A stretch of DNA of 64,000 nucleotides from Pseudomonadota bacterium (lineage in GTDB: Bacteria; Pseudomonadota; Alphaproteobacteria; Rhizobiales; Methylopilaceae): assembly GCA_023388965.1 (NCBI GenBank), contig JAEWFF010000018.1, positions 124,001 to 188,000 of the forward strand, given 5' to 3'. The notes under the pieces were generated by a model. That model had not been told where the DNA came from. It saw only the letters and a program-made list of their open reading frames with translations, and searched no databases. Within the stretch, counting starts at the first letter, position 1; every line of letters begins with the position of its first letter. The translations under genes were made by a program, and so were the position numbers. Positions 43,518 through 52,167 of the stretch are shown one piece after another.

Positions 43518-44116
43518 CAGCGCGCGAGCTTCTTGACTTCTTCGTGGCGGAAACAGCCGACGAGGTGATCGTTGACCATGCCGACCGCCTGCGCGAAGGC
43601 ATAGACGATGGTCGGCCCGCAGAACTTGAAGCCGCGCGCCTTCAGTTCCTTCGACATGCGCTTCGCCATGTCGGTTTCCGCCGGCACCTGCTGCATGCTC
43701 TTCCAGGAATTCTGGACCGGCCTGCCGTCGACGAAGGTCCACAGAAGTTCGGCGAAGCTGCCCTTTTCCTGAATCTCCAGCCATGCCTGTGCGGACAGGA
43801 CCGCACCGTCGATCTTCAGCCGGTTGCGCACGATGCCGGCATCGTTCATCAGCGCGGCGGTTTTCTTCGGGTTGTAACGCGCGATCTTTTCGGGCTGGAA
43901 ACCGTCGAAGGCGTTGCGGAAATTATCGCGCTTCCTGAGAATGGTGACCCAGGAGAGCCCGGCCTGAAATCCGTCGAGGATCAGCTTCTCGAACAGCGCG
44001 CGGTCGTCATATTCCGGCACGCCCCATTCCGTGTCGTGATAGGCGACATAGATCGGGTCCGTACCCGGCCACGGGCAGCGCGCTTTGCCGTCTCCGCCTG
44101 TAACGACACCTTTCAC
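43517..44116 (-). CDS. tag: 3-methyladenine DNA glycosylase I
   Basis: A 199-residue enzyme removing 3-methyladenine from alkylated DNA. Markers are RCPWPGTDPIYVAYHDTEWG, FEKLILDGFQAGLSWVTIL with the conserved Glu and Trp, and FKFCGPTIVYAFAQAVGMVNDH, with CFRHEE at the C-terminus. Zinc-binding Cys and His at the two ends are in place. It overlaps ygfZ upstream by four bases and the HD gene downstream by one, so the four genes form one operon. Confidence 0.94.
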   Translation of the reverse strand: MKGVVTGGDGKARCPWPGTDPIYVAYHDTEWGVPEYDDRALFEKLILDGFQAGLSWVTILRKRDNFRNAFDGFQPEKIARYNPKKTAALMNDAGIVRNRLKIDGAVLSAQAWLEIQEKGSFAELLWTFVDGRPVQNSWKSMQQVPAETDMAKRMSKELKARGFKFCGPTIVYAFAQAVGMVNDHLVGCFRHEEVKKLAR

Positions 44117-44994
44117 GCCCCGCTCTCCTGCGGTTCCCCGGGGAAGCGGAATTTCGCCCAGTCCGGCTTGTCGTCTATCGTTACAACAGCATCGCCCGCT
44201 TTCAGCGGTGCGCCGGCCGACAATGCGTCGTCCACGCGATCGATGCGCAAGGTCGCAAGGCCCCGTCCATCCGCCACCGAGCCGAGCCGGCCCATCGCCT
44301 TTTCTCCGGCCACGATTTCTGCGCCGGCTTCGGCGGCGCCGTCGATACGTACCGGCAAGACGCGCGTGCGCGCGGTTGCGCGATGCTGGGTGCGGCTCAC
44401 GACCTCCTGGCCGATATAGCAGCCCTTTTTGAAATCGACGCCGCCGAGCTGGTCCATGTCCGCTTCGTGCGGGAAGGCGTCCTCGAACATGAAGTCGCGG
44501 CCGCCTTCGGGAATGCCGAGCGCGATGCGATGGGCGTGGAAATCCGCCTCCGTTTTCAGGTCGAGACCCGCCGCCTTGAGCATTTCCTCCACCTCATCCT
44601 TCGGCAGGAAAGCGCGTGCGCCGAGCGCAGGAAGGCGCGGGTCCACGAACAGATTCGACAGGTCCGGCGCAGTGCCGCCCCAGATGGCGGCGACGGCAAG
44701 ATTTTCGACGGTGATCGCCACCTTGGCGCGCAGTCTGTAGAGCATCAGCCTTTTGGTGAGGCCCTCGATCCGGTCCGCCGGCACATCCAGCAGGAAGCCG
44801 TCGCCGGTTTTGAGAACGAGGAAATCCGAGAGGATCTTGCCCTGCGGCGACAGGAGAGCGGCATAGGCCGCGCGGCCTTCGTCCAGCCCCTCGACCGAAC
44901 TCGTCACGAGGTTATGCAGGAAGTGGGGAGCCTCGTCGCCGGAGATGCGGATCGCCCCCCGGCCGGGTAGAACAGCGGCAAAAGCCAAGAACAC
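44113..44994 (-). CDS. ygfZ: Folate-binding protein YgfZ (GcvT-like), Fe-S repair
   Basis: A 293-residue protein that uses tetrahydrofolate in Fe-S cluster assembly and repair. The signature KKGCYIGQEVVSRTQHRA is complete with its Cys, and GDEAPHFLHNLVTSSVEGL forms the GcvT-like start. First gene of the minus-strand run toward the NrtR-like regulator. It is divergent from dihydroorotase with a 64-base gap. The link to tag and HD is by gene order only. Confidence 0.93.
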   Translation of the reverse strand: MFLAFAAVLPGRGAIRISGDEAPHFLHNLVTSSVEGLDEGRAAYAALLSPQGKILSDFLVLKTGDGFLLDVPADRIEGLTKRLMLYRLRAKVAITVENLAVAAIWGGTAPDLSNLFVDPRLPALGARAFLPKDEVEEMLKAAGLDLKTEADFHAHRIALGIPEGGRDFMFEDAFPHEADMDQLGGVDFKKGCYIGQEVVSRTQHRATARTRVLPVRIDGAAEAGAEIVAGEKAMGRLGSVADGRGLATLRIDRVDDALSAGAPLKAGDAVVTIDDKPDWAKFRFPGEPQESGA

Positions 44995-45058
44995 CTCCTT
45001 GCGCCCGAGCGCGCCGGAACGTAAGCCCCCATATCATCGCCTACAAGGGCAAGGACTT

Positions 45059-46393
45059 ATGGCCGAAACCTATGATGTGATCTTCCGCGGCGGCACAATC
45101 GCCAATCAGGATGGCGTTCACCGCGCCGATCTCGCGGTGAAGGACGGCAAGGTGGCCGCGCTCGGCGATCTGTCGCGGGCCTCCGCCGGTGAGATTGTGG
45201 ACTGCACCGGCCTGCATCTGTTGCCGGGCGTCATGGACACTCAGGTCCATTTCCGCGAGCCGGGTCTGACCCACAAGGAAGACCTCGAAACCGGCTCGCT
45301 CTCCGCCGTCATGGGCGGCGTGACGTCGGTGTTCGAAATGCCGAACACAAATCCGCTGACGACCACGGCCGAGGCGCTTGCCGACAAGCTCGCCCGCGCG
45401 AAGGGCCGGATGCATTGCGACCATGCCTTCTTCATCGGCGGCACGCATGAGAATGCTGCCGATCTGCCGGAACTCGAGCGCCTGCCCGGCTGTGCCGGGG
45501 TCAAGGTGTTCATGGGCTCCTCGACCGGCTCGCTGCTCGTCGATGACGATGAGGGCGTGCGCAACATCCTGAAGGTCATCCGCCGCCGCGCGGCGTTCCA
45601 TTCGGAGGACGAGCCGCGCCTCAACGAACGCAGGAATCTGCAGGTTGCGGGCGACGCGGCCAGCCATCCGGTCTGGCGCGATGTCGAGGCGGCGATGAAG
45701 AGCACAAGGCGCCTCGTCGCTCTCGCGCGCGAGACGGGCGCGCGCATCCATGTCCTGCACATCTCGACGGGTGAGGAAATGCGCTTCCTTGCCGATCACA
45801 AGGATGTCGCGACCGTCGAGGCGACGCCGCATCATCTCACTCTGGACGACAGCCTTTACGCCACGCTCGGCACGAAGATTCAGATGAATCCGCCGGTGCG
45901 CGGGGCGGAGCATCGCGATGTCATCTGGTGGGGCGTGCAGCAGGGCATTGTCGATGTGCTGGGGTCCGACCACGCGCCGCACACGCTGGAGGAGAAAGCC
46001 CATCCCTATCCGCAATCCCATTCGGGCATGACAGGTGTACAGACGCTCGTGCCGATCATGCTCGATCATATCGCGCAGGGAAAGCTGACGCTGGAACGCC
46101 TGGTCGATCTGACGAGCGCCGGCCCCGCGCGCATTTTCAACATCGCGGGCAAGGGCCGTCTCGCCGTTGGCTACGATGCCGACATCACCGTGGTCGATCG
46201 CAAGCGCCGCGAGACGATCACCAATGGCTGGGTCGCCTCGCGCTCGCAATGGACGCCCTATGACGGGCGTCAGGTCACGGGCTGGCCGGTCGGCACCGTC
46301 CTGCGCGGCCGGCGCGTCATGTGGGAAGGCGAATTGACGGCCCCTGCGACCGGCGAGCCGGTGAGGTTTCTGGAGACGCTGGCAAAGGGCTGA
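45059..46393 (+). CDS. pyrC: Dihydroorotase, class I
   Basis: A 444-residue amidohydrolase of pyrimidine synthesis (or a close allantoinase-like relative). Metal ligands are in MDTQVHFREPGLTHKED; further conserved parts are FEMPNTNPLT, IHVLHISTGEEM, VEATPHHLTLDD and VLGSDHAPHTLEEK. The length and these motifs fit class I PyrC. AAGGA precedes the ATG at 45059. pyrB is not adjacent, as it is in some relatives. A family C repeat begins within three bases of the stop. Confidence 0.92.
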   Translation: MAETYDVIFRGGTIANQDGVHRADLAVKDGKVAALGDLSRASAGEIVDCTGLHLLPGVMDTQVHFREPGLTHKEDLETGSLSAVMGGVTSVFEMPNTNPLTTTAEALADKLARAKGRMHCDHAFFIGGTHENAADLPELERLPGCAGVKVFMGSSTGSLLVDDDEGVRNILKVIRRRAAFHSEDEPRLNERRNLQVAGDAASHPVWRDVEAAMKSTRRLVALARETGARIHVLHISTGEEMRFLADHKDVATVEATPHHLTLDDSLYATLGTKIQMNPPVRGAEHRDVIWWGVQQGIVDVLGSDHAPHTLEEKAHPYPQSHSGMTGVQTLVPIMLDHIAQGKLTLERLVDLTSAGPARIFNIAGKGRLAVGYDADITVVDRKRRETITNGWVASRSQWTPYDGRQVTGWPVGTVLRGRRVMWEGELTAPATGEPVRFLETLAKG

Positions 46394-46395
46394 TG

Positions 46396-46581
46396 TGTGT
46401 CCCGGGGCCGCTTAACTCGGCTGCTGCCGAGTTAAGTCCCCTGTAAATCGTAACTCGGGCTCGCCCGAGTTACGTGCGGAGCCCGGGACCCATACGCCGT
46501 GACAGCGCGATTCTATCTCTGACGCTGCGGAGTATGGCTCCCGGATCGGCGCTCGGCTTCGCCTCGCTTGTCCGGGACATG
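46396..46581. repeat. Family C palindromic element, copy 3, with family D insertion
   Basis: Begins TGTGTCCCGGGGCCGC right after the dihydroorotase stop and ends GTCCGGGACATGC eight bases before the histidine kinase stop. It is longer than other copies because 46412-46473 interrupts the first hairpin: the normal CCGC-GAA-GCGG becomes CCGC-(family D)-GCGG. Confidence 0.8.
46412..46473. repeat. Family D two-hairpin element nested in a family C copy
   Basis: TTAACTCGG-CTGCTG-CCGAGTTAA (46412-46435), a 14-base spacer, then GTAACTCGGG-CTCG-CCCGAGTTAC (46450-46473). Plan and length match the copy at 18472-18532: CTGYTG loop in the first hairpin, TCGGG-type stem in the second. Confidence 0.65.
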
Positions 46582-46589
46582 CGGCTTGC

Positions 46590-47297
46590 CTATTCCTCCG
46601 CCGGCAGCGGAACGGTCACGAAAAACACCGCGCCTTTCTCGGCATTGCGCGCGCCGGCCTCGCCGCCAAGACTCGACGCGACGAAGCGCACCAGCCTCAT
46701 GCCCAGCCCCTTGATGCGGGCGATGTCGAAATCCGTCGGAAGCCCGTTGCCGTTATCGGCAACCTCCAGAACGAACATATCGTCCTGCGCGCGCGCGAGC
46801 ACGCGGATGATCGTGTCGCCATCCTTGCTGGCGCCGTGCTTGACAGCGTTGGTCACGAATTCGTTGATGACGAGGCCGAGCTTGGAGGCGTAGTCCGTCG
46901 ACAGCCGGATGCGGTCGCATTCCGGATGCAGCTTCACGCGATGGCCTTCCTCCTCCTGCAGGACGGAGTCGGACAGATCGTTGCACAGATCGCGCAGATA
47001 TTGGGAGAACTCGATGGTCTGCATGTCGCCGGAACGGTAGAGGCGGTCGTGTACATGCTGGATTGAGCCGATGCGCAAACCCGCTTTCTCAAGCTGGTCG
47101 CGTGTATGGGCATCGCTTTCCTGATGCGCTTGCATCCGCAGGATCGAGGAGGCGAGTTGCAGCGAGTTTGCGACGCGGTGATTCACCTCGCGCATCAGCA
47201 AGGCGGCTTGCCGCAGCTCCTCGTCCTTCGCGGCGACGAGCGCGCGCAATTCGTCAATATCGGCCACAGTGGAAGCCGCGCTGGCAGGCTCGGACAT
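46590..47297 (-). CDS. Orphan HWE/HisKA_2-type sensor histidine kinase
   Basis: A 235-residue kinase with no sensor domain. A short coiled coil leads to the phospho-acceptor His40 in LLMREVNHRVANSLQL, the form seen in HisKA_2 kinases, then the ATPase domain with N box LVINEFVTNAVKHGAS, DNGNGLP and GLGMRLVRFVASSLGG. In alphaproteobacteria such soluble kinases often feed the general stress regulator PhyR or unknown partners. No response regulator is adjacent. It may be controlled through an interacting protein. Confidence 0.88.
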   Translation of the reverse strand: MSEPASAASTVADIDELRALVAAKDEELRQAALLMREVNHRVANSLQLASSILRMQAHQESDAHTRDQLEKAGLRIGSIQHVHDRLYRSGDMQTIEFSQYLRDLCNDLSDSVLQEEEGHRVKLHPECDRIRLSTDYASKLGLVINEFVTNAVKHGASKDGDTIIRVLARAQDDMFVLEVADNGNGLPTDFDIARIKGLGMRLVRFVASSLGGEAGARNAEKGAVFFVTVPLPAEE

Positions 47298-47400
47298 CTC
47301 AGCACCCTGTCGTCCAGCTTACCCCCAACGGCATGTTTGCAGAGATTTGCCGCGGGGTAAATCATGCGGCTGAGCAAAAGCGCGCGGCTGAACGAAAAGA

Positions 47401-47973
47401 TTAGTCGCCGGCGACGAAAAAGTGCCAGGTTCCGTCGGGGCCGATGCCGACCCGGTAGAAGTTGTAAGCGCCGAACTCTTTCATCCCATTATATTCAAAA
47501 CTGGTGACAATCTTGAACAGTTCGATTGTCTGCGCCGGCGTCAGCTCGTTGATCGGATAACCGGCGAAATAGGGCCACAGATACATTTCCTGCGGCGTGC
47601 CCTGATCGACATGCACGTAGCCCGCTTCCAGAACTTCCGCGAGAATGGCCATGACCTCGCGGCCCTCGCCGTCATTGGATTGTTCCTTCATCGCGGCGAT
47701 CGGATCGCTGCCGTTTTCGCCGAAGGAAAAGACGGGCGGCATTTCGTTGGACTGCACAACAACGCGCAGCTTGTCGAGATCGCCGGACAGGGCCGCTTCG
47801 AGAATCTTGTCGCGCATTGTGCGGACAGGATCGGGCAGAAGCCCCGGATCGTAGAACACGTCCGGCTTTTCCTGCGGCGCAACTTCGGCTGCCGGCGGCG
47901 TGGCCGTGTCCTGCGCCAGCGCCATCTGTGCGGCGAACACCAGTCCGAGAACGGCCAGAAGGCGCATGAGCAT
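47401..47973 (-). CDS. Hypothetical exported protein
   Basis: 190 residues from the ATG at 47973 (AAGGGAAG upstream; a TTG at 47979 is an alternative). Signal peptide MLMRLLAVLGLVFAAQMALA, then a helical region with AALSGDLDKLRVVVQSNEM that resembles one ankyrin-like turn, and a C-terminal part with YLWPYFAGYPINELTPAQTI and FYRVGIGPDGTWHFFVAGD. No cysteines. Family not assigned by me; likely periplasmic. Confidence 0.75.
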   Translation of the reverse strand: MLMRLLAVLGLVFAAQMALAQDTATPPAAEVAPQEKPDVFYDPGLLPDPVRTMRDKILEAALSGDLDKLRVVVQSNEMPPVFSFGENGSDPIAAMKEQSNDGEGREVMAILAEVLEAGYVHVDQGTPQEMYLWPYFAGYPINELTPAQTIELFKIVTSFEYNGMKEFGAYNFYRVGIGPDGTWHFFVAGD

Positions 47974-48105
47974 CGGCAATCTTCCCTTCGGGGTTGGAGA
48001 GTTGCAGCCTAACCCGTCCGGCGTCGTGACGCGAGGTTGCCACTGCCTCCGCGTTTCAATATTCAGAAAACGGGCGTCGGCTTTCCGTGGCGCCGTTTCA
48101 AGTCC

Positions 48106-48759
48106 ATGGAGCTATCGCGCGTGCTCGACTGGGGCCTGATCGGCATCGGCTTTGGCATCGGACTCGCCGTGGCCGCGCCCATGGGCCCGGTCAACATCAT
48201 GGTCATCCACCGTGCGGTGAAGCACGGTTTCCTGTCGGCCTTCGGGGCGGGGCTCGGCGCGATTGCGGGCGATACGCTTTACGCGGCCATCGCGGCGTTC
48301 GGCATAACCGCCATCTCCGATGTCATCATCCACCATCTGGACTTCATCAAGATCGTCGGCGGCCTGCTCCTGATCGGGTTCGGCCTGTCGTTGATCCCGC
48401 GCACGCCGCATCCGGAACAGGGTGTCGAGGAGGACATACGGCCGAGCATGCTGGCGGCCGCGGTATCGACCTTCTTTCTCTGCATCACCAATCCCGCGCT
48501 TCTGCTCGGCTTCGCGGCTCTGTTCGCCGCGCTCGACGAGATCGGCCGCGCGCCGGAAAACTACGCCTCGGCGGCGGAGCTCACCTTCGGTGTGTTCGTC
48601 GGCGGTCTTGTCTGGTGGCTCGTTCTGTCGAGCGTGGTCTCGCGGCTGCGCGCGCGCATCACCCTGCGTTGGCTGCGCGCCATCAACATGCTGGCCGGTC
48701 TCAGCCTTGCGGTTTTCGGCGTGCTTCTGCTCGCCGATGTCGCGCTCGATGTTTTCTGA
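48106..48759 (+). CDS. LysE-family amino acid exporter
   Basis: A 217-residue membrane protein with six hydrophobic segments. The LysE pattern AAPMGPVNIMVIHRAVKHGFLSAFGAGLGAIAGD spans the first loop; later FFLCITNPALLLGFAALF is the conserved second half signature. Substrate (an amino acid or related compound) unknown. The ATG at 48106 is chosen by fit to the first helix; no clear ribosome binding site. It converges directly on the next small gene without a gap. Confidence 0.87.
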   Translation: MELSRVLDWGLIGIGFGIGLAVAAPMGPVNIMVIHRAVKHGFLSAFGAGLGAIAGDTLYAAIAAFGITAISDVIIHHLDFIKIVGGLLLIGFGLSLIPRTPHPEQGVEEDIRPSMLAAAVSTFFLCITNPALLLGFAALFAALDEIGRAPENYASAAELTFGVFVGGLVWWLVLSSVVSRLRARITLRWLRAINMLAGLSLAVFGVLLLADVALDVF

Positions 48760-49026
48760 TTACTGGGTCGCCATTGCGAGCGTGAACTCGCCGCGCCGCA
48801 GCCGGTCGGGCAGGCTTTCGGCGAAGGCGGCGACGGCTTCCTCGCCGAAGCTCTCCACGAGTTCGGCAAAGGCGCGGAACAGGGCGGCCTGCGCCACGCA
48901 TTCGGGCGGCAGCCCGTCGAGCATCGCGCCCTCCCAGGCCTCTTCAAGATAGGACAAAGCGGCGAAGCGCTCTTCCGAGTGCTTTTCGCGATCCGTCACA
49001 TTCGGGGGAAATTGAGAAGCTGCCAT
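48760..49026 (-). CDS. Hypothetical small acidic protein
   Basis: An 88-residue protein from the ATG at 49026. It is helical, rich in Ala and Glu (SYLEEAWEGAMLDGLPPECVAQAALFRAFAELVESFGEEAVAAF) with a short end RGEFTLAMATQ. No membrane segment or signal peptide. Its stop lies directly next to the LysE stop on the other strand. Family unknown to me. Confidence 0.6.
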   Translation of the reverse strand: MAASQFPPNVTDREKHSEERFAALSYLEEAWEGAMLDGLPPECVAQAALFRAFAELVESFGEEAVAAFAESLPDRLRRGEFTLAMATQ

Positions 49027-49128
49027 GGTCCGTCCGCTCCGGCGCGCCATGCGCCGCTCCGGCAACAGACTTAGCACGCGCCCGGCGCCGCGCTTTCCAA
49101 TTCCTTAAGAAAGGTTAATTGCCCGGCA

Positions 49129-49689
49129 TCAATTACCGTGCCGCGTCGCGATCTCGCGCGTCAGCTTCGCGCCTTCCGCGAGGAAACGGCGCACGGCGAG
49201 GTCGGCGGATGGCGTGCAGGTGCGGTAGGTCAGCTCGTAGCTGTTATAGCCGCGATTGAACGCGCCGGCGAAGCGTTCGCGCCGGTCGGGCGGCCCGCCT
49301 TCGGCCTCCATCAGATCCTGCATCTTGTCGCGCCAGATCGTGCCGTCATTGGCGCCGCAGAGCGGGCGCAGATAATGCAGCGCGCCGAGTATCTCGCCGA
49401 TGCGCCGCATATCCTTTTCATAGGGCGGGGGCGGCGTGTTGCGCGCCGGGACGGAGGTCTGCTGCTGGGATGGCCATGGTGCGGCGGTGGCCGGCTGCTG
49501 ACTTGAATCCGTTCCGGTGGCCGGCTGCGGCGCGGATTCGCGCGCCGGCGGCGGCGTCGGGCGCGGCTGGCGCTGCTCTTCCCGCTTGCGCTGGTTGCGC
49601 AGGAAATCGAGCGGCGATTGCGCATCCGCCGGAACGGGGGCGGCCAGCGGCCCGATCAGGGCGAGCGCAATCAGGATTCGGAGGATCAT
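49129..49689 (-). CDS. TIGR02301-family exported protein
   Basis: A 186-residue protein with signal peptide (MILRILIALALIGPLAAPVPADA), a Pro/Gln-rich linker (about 30-90) and a conserved C-terminal domain: GEILGALHYLRPLCGANDGTIWRDKMQDLM, and NRGYNSYELTYRTCTPSA with a second Cys. This is the TIGR02301 pattern, an alphaproteobacterial family of unknown function. It overlaps the NUDIX gene upstream by four bases, an association seen in relatives. Confidence 0.82.
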   Translation of the reverse strand: MILRILIALALIGPLAAPVPADAQSPLDFLRNQRKREEQRQPRPTPPPARESAPQPATGTDSSQQPATAAPWPSQQQTSVPARNTPPPPYEKDMRRIGEILGALHYLRPLCGANDGTIWRDKMQDLMEAEGGPPDRRERFAGAFNRGYNSYELTYRTCTPSADLAVRRFLAEGAKLTREIATRHGN

Positions 49690-50120
49690 GCGCCCACGCT
49701 CTGCGGCAGAACGAGAGCTGCGGCAAGCCGGACGATGCGGTGCAGATCGTCCGTCACCGGCAGATCGTCCAGCGTCATCGGATCGGCCCAGCGCACATCG
49801 GAAGCTTCCGGCCCGGTCTGCGGTTCGCCCGAAACCCAGCGTGCCGCAAATGCAATGACGGTGAAGTGGAACCGGCCGCGCGCGCGCGGCATCACTTCGA
49901 CGATGCCGGCAAAGTCCACGATGTCGGCTTTCACGCCCACTTCCTCGTCGAGTTCGCGCAGCGCGCATTCGCTCAACCGCTCGCCGAATTCCAGCCGCCC
50001 GCCGGGCAGCGACCACAGGCCCTGCAAGGCGCCGGCGGCCCGCTGCGCGAGCAGAACCTTGCCGTCGCGAAAAACGGCGGTGGAAACTCCGACTTCAGGG
50101 CGGGCGGGTTTGTCTGTCAT
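49686..50120 (-). CDS. NUDIX hydrolase
   Basis: A 144-residue protein with a complete Nudix box, GGRLEFGERLSECALRELDEEVGV (G, E, REL-EE, G positions all right). It hydrolyses a nucleoside diphosphate derivative; ADP-ribose, NADH or a damaged dNTP are possible. Translationally coupled to the TIGR02301 gene. Distinct from the NrtR-like protein at 42-43 kb, which lacks a working box. Confidence 0.9.
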   Translation of the reverse strand: MTDKPARPEVGVSTAVFRDGKVLLAQRAAGALQGLWSLPGGRLEFGERLSECALRELDEEVGVKADIVDFAGIVEVMPRARGRFHFTVIAFAARWVSGEPQTGPEASDVRWADPMTLDDLPVTDDLHRIVRLAAALVLPQSVGA

Positions 50121-50141
50121 GGGTTCGGGAATAGACCCGGA

Positions 50142-50669
50142 TCAGGCCTCGAACAAGGCATCGACGGCCGCCTGCGCATCGTCGGCCTCCGCTTCGTCCG
50201 CTCCGGCCAGGCCGTTGATGACGGCGCTTGCCCGCGCGATCAGGAGTTCGGCGGCCTCCGCCGCTTCCTGAAGCGCATGCGTCGAATCCCCATGATTGTG
50301 TTCGTGACGGACGGCGGCCTGCGCCGCGAGCAGCACGGTGTCGATTTCGGCGAGGATGGAATCGAGGTGCTTCTTCACGCCCGGCTGCGCCATCTCGTAG
50401 CCGAGCAGAGCGAGCGCCTTGGAACGGAAGCCGGACGTCTCGAAATGCTGGCGGTAGTTCAGCAGCCGCCAGGCGAGAATCTCGTCCCTGATGTCCGGCG
50501 AGCTCTCATAGAGCCCGATCATCATGATCATCTCGTTGAAATGGTTCAGATAATCGGTCGAAAGCCCGGTCCGCGGATTGATGTTGGCCTCGACCAGGAC
50601 ATCGTGCAGCTCCGCGAGCGAGACAGTCTTTTCCTGAAATTTTCGCGGAACGGCGGCTTGCATGCTCAT
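50142..50669 (-). CDS. Conserved hypothetical helical protein
   Basis: A 175-residue soluble protein with long helices and conserved-looking blocks such as NPRTGLSTDYLNHFNEMIMMIGLYESSPDI and WRLLNYRQHFETSGF. His-rich stretch VRHEHNHGDS and an acidic end ADEAEADDAQAAVDAL. No signal peptide. Alphaproteobacterial homologues are likely, function unknown. It lies 22 bases downstream-of-start side of the NUDIX gene on the same strand, so could share its transcript. Confidence 0.7.
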   Translation of the reverse strand: MSMQAAVPRKFQEKTVSLAELHDVLVEANINPRTGLSTDYLNHFNEMIMMIGLYESSPDIRDEILAWRLLNYRQHFETSGFRSKALALLGYEMAQPGVKKHLDSILAEIDTVLLAAQAAVRHEHNHGDSTHALQEAAEAAELLIARASAVINGLAGADEAEADDAQAAVDALFEA

Positions 50670-50727
50670 GGGCTTGTCGGGCGGAATGCCCGATGCCGGA
50701 CTATGATCGCGGCCGCTTGCCGCAGGG

Positions 50728-52146
50728 TTAACGTGGCGGCAACAGCGCGCCAGGGTTGAGAAGGCCTTCGGGGTCGAACGCCGCCTTGAGCCGCTGCATC
50801 AGGTCGAGTTCGACCGCGTGCTTCGTGCCGGGAAGAAGATCGCGCTTCAGCCGCCCGACGCCGTGCTCGGCGGCGATCGAGCCCTCGAAACGGCCGACGA
50901 CCGCATGGATGGCGGCGCTCATCGCATCCCATTGCGCAAGGAAGGCGTCCGGGTCGGCGCCTTCGGGCTGGGTGATGTTGAAATGCACATTGCCGTCGCC
51001 GAGATGGCCGAACGGGCAGGGGCGGCAGCCGGGCACGGTTTCGAGCGCCGCCTGCGTGGCGGCGTGGATGAAGGCCGGCACATCCTTCACCGGCACCGAG
51101 ACGTCATGCTTGATCGAGGCGCCGGCCAGCCCCTGCGCGGCGGACATGATCTCGCGGTAGCTCCAGAGCGTCCTGCGCCTATCGGCGCTGTCGGCGATAA
51201 CGCACTCAGTGGCCTCGTCCGCTTCCCGCGCCCCGTTCGCGATGCGGCGCATTGTGTCGTCCAGCCCCGAGGGTGCGACGGACGACAGTTCGATAAGTAC
51301 GTACCACTCATGCCGCCCCGTCAGCGGCATTCCGAGCCCAAGCTTTTCCGCGGCGAGCGCCATGCCGAAGGCGGGGAGTATTTCCGCGGCCGTCACGTCC
51401 GGCCCGGCCTCCATGCGCGTGCGGCGAAAGACGGCGAGCGCGACTTCCGGCGAGCGGACGCCCATGAGCGCCGTTTCCACCGAGCGCGGCTCAGCGAACA
51501 GTTTCAGCGCGGCGGCGGTGATGATGCCGAGCGTGCCTTCCGAGCCGGTAAAGATGTGTTTCAGATTGTAGCCGGTATTGTCCTTACGCAGTGTCCGCAG
51601 GCCGTTCCAGATGCGGCCGTCCGCCAGCACGACTTCGAGGCCGAGCACGAAATCGCGCGCCGAGCCGTAGGCCAGAACGTTCAGCCCTCCGGCATTGGTC
51701 GCGAGCGTGCCGCCGACCGTGCAGTACTCTTCGGGCGCCAAGGTCAGCGGATAGAAGCGGCCGACTTTTCGTGCGGCGCGATGCGCCTCGGCCAATGTCG
51801 CGCCGGCCTCGATGACGAGCGTGTTGCCCTCGGGGTCCACGGCGCGCACGCGGTTCAGCCGCTCCAGCGAAAGAATGAGCGCGGGTTTCTGCTCGACCGG
51901 AATCTGGCCGCCGACAAGCCCGGTATTGCCGCCCTGCGGCACGATGGGCACGCCGCATTCGCGCGCGATGCGCACCACGGCCGCAACCTCCTCGGTCGTG
52001 CCGGGCTTCACCACCGCCACCGCGCGGCCCTTGAACAGACCCCGCCGCTCCGACAGATGCGGCGCCATGGCCGGGCCTGTCAGGACATGATCGGGACCGA
52101 GCAGCGAGCCGAGTTTGGGAATGATGGGGCCGGACGAGGGGAGCAT
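50728..52146 (-). CDS. FAD-binding oxidase (D-2-hydroxyglutarate / D-lactate dehydrogenase type)
   Basis: A 472-residue flavoenzyme of the VAO family. FAD site: VPQGGNTGLVGGQIP and LAPEEYCTVGGTLATNAGGLN. The C-terminal FAD-oxidase domain has PFGHLGDGNVHFNI with metal-binding His residues and IAAEHGVGRLKRDLL. It probably oxidises a D-2-hydroxy acid such as D-2-hydroxyglutarate or D-lactate and passes electrons to the respiratory chain. ATG at 52146 is used; upstream in-frame sequence is repeat DNA. Confidence 0.9.
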   Translation of the reverse strand: MLPSSGPIIPKLGSLLGPDHVLTGPAMAPHLSERRGLFKGRAVAVVKPGTTEEVAAVVRIARECGVPIVPQGGNTGLVGGQIPVEQKPALILSLERLNRVRAVDPEGNTLVIEAGATLAEAHRAARKVGRFYPLTLAPEEYCTVGGTLATNAGGLNVLAYGSARDFVLGLEVVLADGRIWNGLRTLRKDNTGYNLKHIFTGSEGTLGIITAAALKLFAEPRSVETALMGVRSPEVALAVFRRTRMEAGPDVTAAEILPAFGMALAAEKLGLGMPLTGRHEWYVLIELSSVAPSGLDDTMRRIANGAREADEATECVIADSADRRRTLWSYREIMSAAQGLAGASIKHDVSVPVKDVPAFIHAATQAALETVPGCRPCPFGHLGDGNVHFNITQPEGADPDAFLAQWDAMSAAIHAVVGRFEGSIAAEHGVGRLKRDLLPGTKHAVELDLMQRLKAAFDPEGLLNPGALLPPR

Positions 52147-52167
52147 CGCGCCAGCATAGCACGGGCG

